From: an uncultured Sphingomonas sp.
Lineage (GTDB): Bacteria; Pseudomonadota; Alphaproteobacteria; Sphingomonadales; Sphingomonadaceae
DNA: 39,518 nt
Direction of reading: 5' to 3'
NCBI RefSeq assembly: GCF_913778135.1
Contig: NZ_CAJYVU010000008.1
Coordinates: 1 to 39,518, forward strand
Program-made: the position numbers and the translations under genes
Notes under the pieces: model-generated
What the model saw: only the letters and a program-made list of their open reading frames with translations
What the model was told of the DNA's origin: nothing
The model's database searches: none
Part shown: in pieces, positions 1 through 7,549 of the stretch
How the letters are laid out: each line of letters begins with the position of its first letter
Numbering within the stretch: position 1 is the first letter of the stretch

Positions 1-781
1 CGCCACCATCCGTGCCGTAGAAGCTCGCCTCGATCACCGCGTCCTGTCCGGCGTGGAGCCGCCACGAGCAGGCGAGCCGGACCGCCACGTCATTGTCGAG
101 CGTCAGCGTCGCGACGGCGTAATCCTCGACCGTGTCGCGCACCGCAAGCGGCTCTCCACCCGCGAACAGCGACGATGACACCGAGCGCACGTCCTGCCCG
201 GTCAGCCACATGGCCAGATCGACCAGGTGGATGCCGAGGTCCATCACGCAACCGCCGCCCGATTGCGCGCGGTCGTAGAACCACGGCTTGTCGGGGCCGT
301 AGGCATTGTGGAATACCAGATCGACCGCGAACAGCCGGCCGAGCGTGCCGCCGCGGACCAGCTCGGCAATCTTCTCCATGCCCGCGGTGAAGCGATACGA
401 CAGGTCGACGCCGAGCAGCCGATCGGCCGCGCGTGCGGCAGCAACGACGCGCTCGGTCTCGGCAGCGTCGCGGCCAAGCGGTTTCTGGCAGAACACCGCC
501 TTGCCCGCTTCTAGCGCCTGGATCGACTGCGCGGCGTGGAGTGCGCTGGGACTGGCGATTACCACCCCATCGAGATCGAGCGCGAGCATCGCGTCGAGAT
601 CGGCGACGACCTGCGCGTCGGGCGCGAGCGCCGACGCATCGCGGATCATGTCGCGCGAGGGATCACTGATCGCGGCAGCCTCGACCAGCCCGGTGCCGAG
701 CATCGCCTCCATGCGGTGACGACCGATCCAGCCGACACCGAGAAAGCCGAGGCGTGGGCGGTCGGTGACGGCCTCACTCAT
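1..781 (-). CDS. Gfo/Idh/MocA-family NAD(P)-dependent oxidoreductase, C-terminus cut by window edge
   Basis: The minus-strand frame stays open from the ATG at 781 to the left edge, giving about 260 residues without a stop. It starts with a Rossmann fold carrying the GVGWIG dinucleotide motif near residue 15. CQKPLG follows at about residue 95, matching the EKP-type motif whose lysine is catalytic in Gfo/Idh/MocA enzymes. A later GGGCVMDLGIHLVDL stretch holds the usual DxGxH substrate-side motif. Family members oxidise or reduce sugars, inositols or related polyols in the cytoplasm; the substrate cannot be read here. The start overlaps the end of the upstream dehydrogenase gene by 8 bp, so the two are probably translated from one mRNA and may act on the same carbohydrate. 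The missing C-terminal part lies outside the window. Confidence 0.85.
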   Translation of the reverse strand, partial: MSEAVTDRPRLGFLGVGWIGRHRMEAMLGTGLVEAAAISDPSRDMIRDASALAPDAQVVADLDAMLALDLDGVVIASPSALHAAQSIQALEAGKAVFCQKPLGRDAAETERVVAAARAADRLLGVDLSYRFTAGMEKIAELVRGGTLGRLFAVDLVFHNAYGPDKPWFYDRAQSGGGCVMDLGIHLVDLAMWLTGQDVRSVSSSLFAGGEPLAVRDTVEDYAVATLTLDNDVAVRLACSWRLHAGQDAVIEASFYGTDGG

Positions 782-1739
782 AGGTCACCAGCGCCTTGAC
801 GAAGCCCGCGGGCTTGTCGCGCGTCGCAACGATCGCGTCGGCGACCTGCGACAACGGGTAGCGATGGGTCAGAAGGGCTGCGAGGTCTATCTGCCCCGAC
901 GCGACCGCTTGTATCGCTTCCTCGACGCCGCGACGCTGGACCGCGGGGTCGCGCTCGTGTGCGTTGACGACATCGATCCCTTTCCAGTTCCAGTCCTGCA
1001 TGTTGACCTGGCGCGGACCGTCCTGGTGATAGCCCGCGACGACCAGCCGCCCGCCGAAGCCGACCAGCGCGGTTGCGAGGTCGAGCGGCCACTGCTTGCC
1101 CACCGCCTCGATCACGCGCTCGCACATGGCCTCGCCGGTCAGCCGCTTGACCTCGTCGATGATCGCCCAGTGATCGTGCATCGGCACGGTCTCGGTCGCG
1201 CCGAAGCGGCGGGCGAGTTCGAGCGATTCCTGACGGCGTGAGATCGCGATCACGCGCGCCCCGGCGTCGGTCGCGAGCTTGGTCAGCACCGCTCCAAGGA
1301 AGCCGATACCGATGATCGCGACCGTCTGTCCGGCGCGAATGTCGGATCGACGGAAGATGTTCATCGCGCAGCCGAGCGGCTCGCCGGGGAACGGCTGGTC
1401 GCCGAGCGATGCGGGCAGCTTCACTACCATGTCGGCGGGTGCGACGTCGTAGTGCGCGAAGCTGTGACCCGCGAGAAAGGCGACGCGGTCGCCGGGCGCG
1501 AGGTCGCCCACGCCGTAGCCGAGCGCGTCGACCACGCCCCAGCCTTCATGACCCATACCGCCGGGCGCGCCGGGGAAGGTCGACCACGGCTGCCCCTCGA
1601 ACGGTTCGACGTTCGACGCGCAGACGCCGCACCCCTCCAGCCGGATGCGGACCTCGCCCGCACCGGGCGCTGGCAGGTCGACGTCGGCGATCGTCATCTC
1701 TCCGGGCGCGGTCAGCACCGCGGCCTGCATCGTCGTCAT
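774..1739 (-). CDS. Zinc-type medium-chain alcohol/polyol dehydrogenase
   Basis: This 321-residue protein has the medium-chain dehydrogenase layout. The GroES-like N-terminal half carries the catalytic zinc motif GCGVCASN near residue 40 and GHEG near 65. The Rossmann half has GIGFLG near 155. The four-cysteine structural zinc lobe of classical alcohol dehydrogenases is absent, so this is a compact member of the family. The ATG at 1739 is chosen because AGGAG lies 6 bases upstream; an in-frame ATG at 1730 is the alternative. The end overlaps the Gfo/Idh/MocA gene by 8 bp, which suggests one operon. Function inferred: reversible oxidation of an alcohol or sugar alcohol with NAD(P). The substrate is unknown. 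A 249-bp gap separates it from the divergent photoreceptor kinase. Confidence 0.85.
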   Translation of the reverse strand: MTTMQAAVLTAPGEMTIADVDLPAPGAGEVRIRLEGCGVCASNVEPFEGQPWSTFPGAPGGMGHEGWGVVDALGYGVGDLAPGDRVAFLAGHSFAHYDVAPADMVVKLPASLGDQPFPGEPLGCAMNIFRRSDIRAGQTVAIIGIGFLGAVLTKLATDAGARVIAISRRQESLELARRFGATETVPMHDHWAIIDEVKRLTGEAMCERVIEAVGKQWPLDLATALVGFGGRLVVAGYHQDGPRQVNMQDWNWKGIDVVNAHERDPAVQRRGVEEAIQAVASGQIDLAALLTHRYPLSQVADAIVATRDKPAGFVKALVTYE

Positions 1740-1988
1740 TCGCAACTCCTGTGGCACGTCGCGAGCGGATCGTTGCAGGCGCGCGTGTCGTCGCGCCGAT
1801 GCCCGTTCGGGTGCGCCGCGTCCAGCCGCCACGAATATCGCCAAAGTGGTCGGGTAGCCGGACCGATCGCGAGGGCATGCGCGTTGTGCGACAAAACTTG
1901 GCTCGGCGGCGGGTCTGGCGCATAGCGGGATAACATAGGTTTGTTGCGCGCGCCGGGCACGCGTGCAACCGCGGCAGGTGCGGGGGAA

Positions 1989-3113
1989 ATGATGGATCAA
2001 CGCGACAATTGGCACCTGACCGACATGGTCGAGCACGAGAGCGGGCGCGGCGACCCGTTCGCCGCCGCCGTGCGCGCGACGCGAATGCCGATGATCATCA
2101 CCGATCCGCGGCAGAACGACAACCCGATCGTGTTCTGCAACGAGGCGTTCCAGACGCTGTCGGGCTACGATCGCAGCGAGATCATCGGCACCAACTGCCG
2201 CTTCCTGCAGGGCCCCGATACCGATCGCGAAAAGGTTGCGGAGGTGCGCGCCGCGATCGAGGCGGGAACCGACGTCGCGGTCGACCTGCTCAATTATCGC
2301 AAGGACGGCTCGACCTTCTGGAACGCGCTCTACGTCAGCCCGGTGCGCAACCGCGACGGCGAGATCGAGTTCTTCTTCGCCAGCCAGATGGATGTCAGCG
2401 ACCGCGTCGAGGCGCAGGAGCGGATCGCGCGGCAGAAAGCGGAGGTCGAGCGCGAGGTCGAGGCGCGTACCGCCGACCTGAAGGCGGCGCTCGATGACAA
2501 GACGCTGCTGCTTCACGAGGTCGACCACCGCGTAAAGAACAACCTGACGATGATCGGATCGCTGCTGCGGCTGCAGGCGCGCGGGATCTCGGATGAGGAC
2601 ATCCTCGCACGACTGAACTCCATGCTGGAGCGGATCGACGCGCTGGCGAGCGTCCATCGCCGTTTGTACCAGTCGGACGATGTGACGCGGTTCGATGCGG
2701 GCGCCTTCGCGCTCAACCTCGCGACCGATGTAGTGGGTGCGAGCGGGCGGACCGAGATCGACGTGAAGTCGGACGTGTCGGCAATCGACATTTCGTCGAC
2801 CAACGCCTCAGCGCTGGGACTGGTGCTGAACGAGATCGTGACCAATGCGGTCAAGCACGGCTTCGCCGACGGGCGCGGCGGTACGCTGAGTGTCAACGCG
2901 CACGCGGACGGTGACACGGGTGTGATCGCAATCGCGGACGACGGTCCCGGCTTCGATGCCGCCAACACGCCCGAGGATGGCCTCGGCCGCGTGCTGATCC
3001 GGCGGCTGTCGCGGCAGATCGGTGCGCAGGTCGACTGGTCGTCGGCCGAACCCGGTGCGCGCGTGACGATCCGCTTCCCGCTCGATCAGGGTCACGCAGG
3101 GGCGGTCGCTTGA
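1989..3113 (+). CDS. LOV-domain blue-light sensor histidine kinase (HWE/HisKA_2 class)
   Basis: The 374-residue soluble protein has three parts. Residues about 20-140 form a PAS/LOV domain with GTNCRFLQG, where Cys70 is in the position that forms the flavin adduct under blue light. NYRKDGSTFWN and the late glutamine in ASQMDVS (Gln133) match other flavin-contact positions. A helical linker (140-170) leads to the kinase H-box HEVDHRVKNN, with candidate phospho-acceptor His180. The ATPase domain has the N-box NEIVTNAVKHGF, DDGPGFD and DGLG. No membrane segment is seen. The layout matches LOV-HK/LovK-type kinases, which feed light into two-component or general-stress signalling. Start: ATG at 1989 or 1992, both just behind GGGGGA; an upstream in-frame TTG at 1941 looks less likely. 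The stop overlaps the response-regulator start by 4 bp (TTGA). Confidence 0.9.
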   Translation: MMDQRDNWHLTDMVEHESGRGDPFAAAVRATRMPMIITDPRQNDNPIVFCNEAFQTLSGYDRSEIIGTNCRFLQGPDTDREKVAEVRAAIEAGTDVAVDLLNYRKDGSTFWNALYVSPVRNRDGEIEFFFASQMDVSDRVEAQERIARQKAEVEREVEARTADLKAALDDKTLLLHEVDHRVKNNLTMIGSLLRLQARGISDEDILARLNSMLERIDALASVHRRLYQSDDVTRFDAGAFALNLATDVVGASGRTEIDVKSDVSAIDISSTNASALGLVLNEIVTNAVKHGFADGRGGTLSVNAHADGDTGVIAIADDGPGFDAANTPEDGLGRVLIRRLSRQIGAQVDWSSAEPGARVTIRFPLDQGHAGAVA

Positions 3114-3562
3114 TCCGCCTCAAACGCCCGTTCCGCGTCCTGATCGTCGAGGACGAGGCGCTGCTCGCGATGGATATCGAGGCGCTGGTGGAAGATGCCG
3201 GACATACGGTCGTCGGCGAGGCGGCATCGCTCCACGAGGTCGAAGCACTGGGTATCGAGGCTGCGCCCGATCTGGCCTTCGTTGATCTGCAATTGGCGCA
3301 CAACACCAACGGGCTCGACGCCGCGCGGCTGATCCACGCGCGCTGGGCGCAGGCTGCGGTGATCTTCGTGACCGCGAACCCCAAGAAGATACCGGAAGAT
3401 TTCGCGGGCGCGCACGGCGTGATCCCCAAACCCTTCTCGCGCGCGGGGTTGACCGCGGCACTCAGGTATATCGAGGAAGGGCTGAGCGATCCGCCGCCGA
3501 CCAGCCCGATGCCGGCGAGCTTCATCGCCTCTCCCGCGTTCGCCGCGACCTGGGACGCCTGA
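3110..3562 (+). CDS. Single-domain response regulator (CheY-like receiver)
   Basis: This 150-residue protein consists of one receiver domain and a short proline-rich tail (about 125-150), with no output domain. The acidic pocket is EDE at 14-16, the phospho-acceptor is Asp59 in AFVDLQL, the switch threonine is Thr88 in IFVTAN, and the conserved lysine is Lys107 in IPKPFS. It starts at TTG, overlapping the kinase stop by 4 bp, so translation is coupled and the partner kinase is almost certainly the LOV kinase upstream. By analogy with LovK/LovR of Caulobacter, the regulator may act as a phosphate sink or relay into the PhyR/EcfG general stress pathway; this is inference. The overlap start has no independent Shine-Dalgarno. 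Confidence 0.88.
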   Translation: MIRLKRPFRVLIVEDEALLAMDIEALVEDAGHTVVGEAASLHEVEALGIEAAPDLAFVDLQLAHNTNGLDAARLIHARWAQAAVIFVTANPKKIPEDFAGAHGVIPKPFSRAGLTAALRYIEEGLSDPPPTSPMPASFIASPAFAATWDA

Positions 3563-3586
3563 TCCATCATCCTTATCGCGCGCGGA

Positions 3587-3611
3587 TGAACCGAAGCGCC
3601 TGTTCGTCGTT
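3587..3611 (+). promoter_or_regulatory. Candidate EcfG (general stress sigma factor) promoter for csbD
   Basis: TGAAC at 3587-3591 and CGTT at 3608-3611 are separated by 16 bases. This fits the alphaproteobacterial EcfG pattern GGAAC-N16/17-CGTT with one mismatch in the -35 element. It lies about 55 bp before a CsbD-family gene, a class often controlled by general stress sigma factors. Confidence 0.5.
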
Positions 3612-3665
3612 ACCGCCAACTTGAGGCGCATGCGCCCGCGGGTTTCAACGACGAGGAGATACGAG

Positions 3666-3959
3666 ATGAACACCGACGAGCTGAAGGGCACTGGCAACGA
3701 CGTCAAGGGCCAGGTCAAGGAAGCGTTTGGCAACGCGACCGGGGATCAGGACACCAAGGCATCGGGTATCGCCGATCAGGTGACGGGTTCGGTGCAGAAG
3801 ACCGTCGGCGCCGCGAAGGAAGCGGTGACGGACAATGTCGCGCCGCTCGCCGGGCAGGCGAAGGGTTTTGCCAAGCAGCGCCCGTTCGCGACGGCTGCGC
3901 TGGTCGGCGTCGTCGGTCTGGCGCTCCTCAACACGTTGCGCGGCAAGAAGGCGGCGTGA
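3666..3959 (+). CDS. CsbD-family stress protein with C-terminal membrane anchor
   Basis: The 97-residue protein begins with the CsbD signature (NTDELKGTGNDVKGQVKEAFG) rich in Lys, Asp and Gly. A second amphipathic repeat follows (GSVQKTVGAAKEAV), then one hydrophobic segment near residues 74-91 (FATAALVGVVGLALLN) and a basic end (RGKK). CsbD proteins accumulate in the bacterial general stress response; their molecular job is not well defined. The ATG at 3666 is chosen because GAGGAG lies about 8 bases upstream; a longer in-frame reading from 3621 adds a sequence unlike the family. An EcfG-like promoter lies just upstream and a perfect hairpin directly downstream. The membrane segment suggests inner-membrane association, unlike the shorter soluble CsbD form. 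Confidence 0.85.
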   Translation: MNTDELKGTGNDVKGQVKEAFGNATGDQDTKASGIADQVTGSVQKTVGAAKEAVTDNVAPLAGQAKGFAKQRPFATAALVGVVGLALLNTLRGKKAA

Positions 3960-3966
3960 TCGGGCA

Positions 3967-3994
3967 GGGCGCGCAGACGATGGTCCGCGCGCCC
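3967..3994. terminator. Bidirectional hairpin terminator between convergent genes
   Basis: A perfect 8-bp GC stem (GGGCGCGC at 3967-3974 with GCGCGCCC at 3987-3994) encloses a 12-base loop. It fills the gap between csbD (ends 3959) and the PRC-barrel gene (ends 3997). There is no clear T tract. Confidence 0.55.
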
Positions 3995-3996
3995 GC

Positions 3997-4557
3997 TCAC
4001 CCAGCCTTACTTGTATGCGCGAGCGAGAGTTGCGCGAGCGCCGATGCGTTCAGATCGGTTTCCAGCGCCGTGTCGCGGACACGCACCTGATCGCGCGGCA
4101 GGCGACGTAGCGTTTCGCCCACGCCGGCAACTCCGCCTTCGCGGACAATGAAGAAGTCGATCGTGCCACCCGCGCAGGTCGCGAGCGCGTCGACGCTGTG
4201 TGCGATCACCTGACCATCGGCTCCTTTCACCGGCAGTCCGTCGATCTGCGAGATCGAGAACAATGGTTCGGGCGCAACCTGCACGCTGCGGGCCTGTTCG
4301 GCATCGGCCGCGTCGCTGAATTTGGCGCGACGCCCCAGCCACCGCCAGACGCCGAACACGTCGACGACGCCCAGGAAGATGTTCGACCACAGCAGCTGTG
4401 TTTGGCCAGTCTCCAGACCCACTATGATCCACGCGATCGCGCCGAGCGTGAAGACGACGAAGCCCCACCCGGTCACGCGCGCGCCGAGATTGGATGCGGT
4501 CATCAGTGCAGCGACGCAGGTGGCGGCGAGTGCGACCCAGCCGGCGATATCCTCCAT
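3997..4557 (-). CDS. Membrane protein with C-terminal PRC-barrel-like domain
   Basis: The 186-residue protein has about three hydrophobic segments in its first 75 residues (IAGWVALAATCVAALMTA, WGFVVFTLGAIAWIIVGL, LLWSNIFLGVVDVFGVWRWL). A basic stop (RRAKF) and a soluble domain follow. From about residue 95, LFSISQIDGLPVKGADGQVIAHSVD resembles a PRC-barrel beta domain, which in other proteins binds partners at the membrane. The ATG at 4557 has AGGAG 8 bases upstream. It lies 11 bp behind the YihY-HAD fusion gene and is probably in the same mRNA, so it may share that gene's stress promoter. The membrane part vaguely resembles small PnuC-like segments, but no transport role can be claimed. Confidence 0.65.
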   Translation of the reverse strand: MEDIAGWVALAATCVAALMTASNLGARVTGWGFVVFTLGAIAWIIVGLETGQTQLLWSNIFLGVVDVFGVWRWLGRRAKFSDAADAEQARSVQVAPEPLFSISQIDGLPVKGADGQVIAHSVDALATCAGGTIDFFIVREGGVAGVGETLRRLPRDQVRVRDTALETDLNASALAQLSLAHTSKAG

Positions 4558-4568
4558 CGACCTGTCTC

Positions 4569-6464
4569 CTACTTGGCCAACGGCGAGCGGCGGTAATCGC
4601 GCAGGATGTGCGCCACATCGTCGTAGATCGCGCGCGCGCCGGCTCGGTTCAGTACCTGGTCGGTGAACCCGCCTGAGCGGACCGTAACCGAGGCGATGCC
4701 GCACTTCGCGGCGGCGGACACGTCATAGGGCGTATCGCCGACGACCCGGGCCACGGCCGGTGCGACGCCCACCTTCTTTACCGCCGCGGCAAAGATGTCG
4801 GGCGCGGGCTTGGTCGTGTCCGCATCGTCCTTGCTGGTCGCGGCCGACACTATGTCGCGGACGCCGAGCAGGTCGACGTAATGGTCAAGCTCTTCCTTGC
4901 TGGCGGAGGAGGCGAGCGCAACCTTCTGCCCTTGGCCGGCGACATGGCGAAGCAGGTCGGCGGCGCCGGGAAAAGCGCGGACACGGTCGAGATAGCGCGA
5001 CTTGAAAATGTCGTCGTGGCGGGTCGACAGCGCTTCTATCTCTGCCTCGCTCACGTCGGGGATCAGCGCGGGCACGAGCAGGTCGCCGCCCTTGCCGATC
5101 TGATCGTGGATGTGGGCCGGTGCAATTTGGTAGCCATGTTCATGAAAGGCATGGCTCCATGCCCAGACATGGTAGTCGTTGCTGTCGACCAAAGTGCCGT
5201 CGATGTCGAAGATCACCGCCTCGACCGCCGGCTCCACGCCGCGCCGCGATGCCCAGGCGAGCAGTCCCGCGCCCGCGAGCAGCGCCGCGCCGGGCAGGGC
5301 ACGGCCCTCGCGCCGCAGCAGGGCGAGGCCTAGCGTCGCGCCGATGCTTGATGTGACGCCGACCTTCTCCAGCCCGGCGAGCCGGGCCGCGCGTGTGGTC
5401 GCGCGCGCGGCGGCATAGTCGCCGAGGGCGCTGGCGGAGCGTTCGTTCGCCTCTCCCACGGATGCGGTACGCACTTGCTCCGGTGTGGCTTTCCCTGCGA
5501 CGTGATCGGCAACCCAGGCGCCGCGTTCGCCGATCGGCCGGCTGCCACGCGTGGTATCGCGTGCGGTCTGATGTTCCAACTCGGAATTGAGCTCGGCGCC
5601 GAACAGCAGGATATATGCCGAGAGATACATCCACGTCAGCAGCACAACCACCGTGCCGATCGAGCCGTAGGTGGCATCGTAATTGCCGAAATTGGCGACG
5701 TAGATGCCGAACCCGACCGTCAGCAGCAGCCACAGCAAGGCCGCGAGCAGCGATCCGGGGGTTAGCCACGTCCAGCGTGCGTGGCGGCGATCGGGGCCGT
5801 AGCGATAAAGCGTCGCGGCCCCCGCCGACCCCGCGACGGCGAGCAGCAGGTAGGTCACGACCTTGCCGAGGAACGCCAACCAGTCGGGAAGCGTCGGCAG
5901 CAGCGTCTGCAGGAAGCCGAGTACCGTCACCGAGACCATCGCGAGGATTGCGACGAGCACCGCGCAAGCGGTGATGCCGAGCGCCAGCAGCGTGACGTGG
6001 ATGAAGCCGCGCGTTTCCTCTTCCTCATAGGCGATGTTGAGCGCGGTAACGACCGCCCCGGCGGCGTTGCGCGCACCGAACAGGGCGATGGCGAGCGCGA
6101 CGAGCAGTCCGAAGCCCTTTTTGCCATCGGAAGTCTGGACGACGTTGAGCAACTGCTCGCCGATCAGCCGCGCGGCCTGCTCTGGCAGGACGGAGGTCAG
6201 CGTCGTCATGTTGCTGGTCACGGTCTGCGGATCGGCGACGAGGCCGTAGGTCAGCACGATCGCGCCGAGGAGCGGGACGAGCGCGAGGAAGCCGTAGAAG
6301 GCGACGCCGGCGGCAATTAGCCCGACATTGTCGTTGCTCGTTTCCTGCCACGTGCGCAGCCCGACCTGCTTCCACGCGCCCCACGGCATCTGCCACGGCG
6401 AGCGCGCGTCGGTTCCGTCGCCTTGTACGGCCGTACGATCCCGCCCGTTGTCATTGTGCTGCAC
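4569..6464 (-). CDS. YihY/BrkB-family membrane protein fused to a HAD-superfamily phosphatase
   Basis: This 631-residue protein is one uninterrupted frame. Residues about 30-300 are a YihY/BrkB domain: an amphipathic start (WKQVGLRTWQETSNDN), about six membrane helices, and the family-like GNYDATYGSIGTVVVLLTWMY and FGAELNSELE. Residues about 300-413 are an Ala-rich linker with one or two more hydrophobic stretches. Residues 414-631 form a HAD hydrolase: motif I DIDGT with nucleophile Asp420 and acid/base Asp422, motif II at Ser519, motif III Lys552 in TTKPAP, and motif IV GDTPYD (Asp577, Asp581). All catalytic residues are present, so the phosphatase is probably active and cytoplasmic. YihY proteins are usually 280-420 residues and stand alone, so the fusion is unusual. 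Translation starts at a GTG, about 35 bases behind the predicted EcfG promoter start site. The substrate is unknown; this type of HAD cap usually acts on small phosphates such as phosphoglycolate or sugar phosphates. Confidence 0.88.
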   Translation of the reverse strand: MQHNDNGRDRTAVQGDGTDARSPWQMPWGAWKQVGLRTWQETSNDNVGLIAAGVAFYGFLALVPLLGAIVLTYGLVADPQTVTSNMTTLTSVLPEQAARLIGEQLLNVVQTSDGKKGFGLLVALAIALFGARNAAGAVVTALNIAYEEEETRGFIHVTLLALGITACAVLVAILAMVSVTVLGFLQTLLPTLPDWLAFLGKVVTYLLLAVAGSAGAATLYRYGPDRRHARWTWLTPGSLLAALLWLLLTVGFGIYVANFGNYDATYGSIGTVVVLLTWMYLSAYILLFGAELNSELEHQTARDTTRGSRPIGERGAWVADHVAGKATPEQVRTASVGEANERSASALGDYAAARATTRAARLAGLEKVGVTSSIGATLGLALLRREGRALPGAALLAGAGLLAWASRRGVEPAVEAVIFDIDGTLVDSNDYHVWAWSHAFHEHGYQIAPAHIHDQIGKGGDLLVPALIPDVSEAEIEALSTRHDDIFKSRYLDRVRAFPGAADLLRHVAGQGQKVALASSASKEELDHYVDLLGVRDIVSAATSKDDADTTKPAPDIFAAAVKKVGVAPAVARVVGDTPYDVSAAAKCGIASVTVRSGGFTDQVLNRAGARAIYDDVAHILRDYRRSPLAK

Positions 6465-6505
6465 GCCGATGTTCGCCCCCTGCTGCCCTCTTTTCTGATC
6501 GAGAG

Positions 6506-6530
6506 AACAGCTGCTTCACGCGCACGTTCC
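6506..6530 (-). promoter_or_regulatory. EcfG-type general-stress promoter for the YihY-HAD gene
   Basis: On the minus strand GGAAC (6530-6526) is followed after 16 bases by TGTT (6509-6506). This is equivalent to GGAAC-N17-GTT and nearly identical to the EcfG consensus. The predicted start site falls about 35 bases before the GTG at 6464. Confidence 0.6.
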
Positions 6531-6621
6531 GGGCTTGATCGGGGTTAAGCTGTTCGCGCGATTGCGGAACCGACGCGCCGCCGCACGCGCTTGACCACGA
6601 GGTAACGGAAAGGAGGCGTGC

Positions 6622-6918
6622 GTGTCCGAAGCGAGCTGGAATGGTGGCGGCACAATCGAATGGACGATGAGCGCGTCGCTGGAGGACGTGACCCGCGGCG
6701 GGGAGCAGGTGCCCGAGGTGACCAGCCTGGCGCGTGCGGTACGCGCCTGGCAGACGCTGCCCGAGGAACAGCGCGCCGATGCGGTGCTTACCGCCGAGCG
6801 GCCGGTGACTCTGCCGGGCGAAATGCCCGCTGACCGCTACGTCGGTGCGGCGATCGGGCGGATCGCGGCGCAACTGCCGGAGGACGCAGCGGACGACGAA
6901 GGAGCCACGGCCGCCTGA
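6622..6918 (+). CDS. Small conserved-looking protein of unknown function
   Basis: The 98-residue protein is soluble and acidic, with no membrane segment or signal peptide. It begins at a GTG with a strong AGGAGG 5 bases upstream. The middle (TSLARAVRAWQTLPEEQRADAV) is predicted helical, and the C-terminus (LPEDAADDEG) is strongly acidic. I do not recognise a family. It lies in a divergent arrangement with the YihY-HAD gene and is followed by two more small acidic genes in the same direction, so the three may be co-expressed. GGAAC at 6566 could be an EcfG -35 element, but the matching -10 is poor. Confidence 0.7.
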   Translation: MSEASWNGGGTIEWTMSASLEDVTRGGEQVPEVTSLARAVRAWQTLPEEQRADAVLTAERPVTLPGEMPADRYVGAAIGRIAAQLPEDAADDEGATAA

Positions 6919-6982
6919 CCGGCGCGGAACACCCGCGCGCGATGAGGCTTGTACCCCTGCTGAGCAGATCATGAGGTAGAAG

Positions 6983-7255
6983 ATGGCAGCGAGCCAGTTG
7001 GAGATCGATCATTCGAGCATCCTCGATAACATCGACGGCGAGCAGGTGGAGTTCACCGCCGAGGTCGACGCCGAGGAATATGAATTCGCGGTGCAATATG
7101 ACGTGCTGGAGGCGCTGAGCGGCGACCGCCCCGACGGCGATGCGGCCGACACGTTCCAACGCTTCATCGACCAGATCAGCGACGCCGCCTTGTCGGCATT
7201 GTCGCGCAACAACGATCAGGCAACGATCATCGTCAGCGAGAACGATCTCGAGTGA
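6983..7255 (+). CDS. DUF1488-family small protein
   Basis: The 90-residue acidic protein has the DUF1488 pattern: a beta-rich start (EQVEFTAEVDAEEYEFAVQYDVLEAL), then GDRPDGDAADTFQRFIDQISDAALSALSRN. The latter resembles the family's conserved Asp, Phe and Ile positions before its C-terminal helix. DUF1488 proteins are small cytoplasmic proteins of unknown role. The ATG at 6983 follows GAGGTAGAAG. It is the middle member of three small same-strand genes (6622, 6983 and 7295). Confidence 0.7.
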   Translation: MAASQLEIDHSSILDNIDGEQVEFTAEVDAEEYEFAVQYDVLEALSGDRPDGDAADTFQRFIDQISDAALSALSRNNDQATIIVSENDLE

Positions 7256-7294
7256 TATGCCCCGTGGCGATCAACAGCGTGAGAGGAGAAAGCG

Positions 7295-7459
7295 GTGACT
7301 GAGAACGAGACGAGCGGGCGTGACATGGACGCGTTCAAGAAGGCAGCAGAGAAGAGTTCCGAGGCGGGTATCGCAGACGAAACCGCGGCGCTGGATGAGG
7401 CGATGGTGCCGACCGAGGAAGGCGACGCGGCGCAGGATAGCCAGGCGCATCCTAGCTGA
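7295..7459 (+). CDS. 54-residue acidic small protein
   Basis: The frame GTG...TGA encodes 54 residues beginning MTENETSGRDMDAFKKAAEK and ending DSQAHPS. It is highly acidic, lacks hydrophobic segments and is probably disordered or helical. AGAGGAGA lies 5-9 bases before the GTG, a strong ribosome binding site, and codon use is GC-rich like its neighbours. No family is recognised. It follows the DUF1488 gene by 39 bp and is probably in the same mRNA. Confidence 0.6.
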   Translation: MTENETSGRDMDAFKKAAEKSSEAGIADETAALDEAMVPTEEGDAAQDSQAHPS

Positions 7460-7549
7460 CCTGCGCTAACCTAAGCGTGACAGCTTGCGGGTTGTCACGC
7501 GGTCGCGACAGGATGACCGCTGCGAGAAGCAATTTGCCAAATTGGGGTT

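Noticed and set aside
6566..6592. Possible EcfG promoter for the 6622 gene
   Set aside because: GGAAC is present but the -10 lacks CGTT at 16-17 bases; only GCTT at 18 bases.
6926..6950. Possible EcfG promoter for the 6983 gene
   Set aside because: GGAAC followed by GCTT at 16 bases; the -10 mismatch is too strong to report as a promoter.
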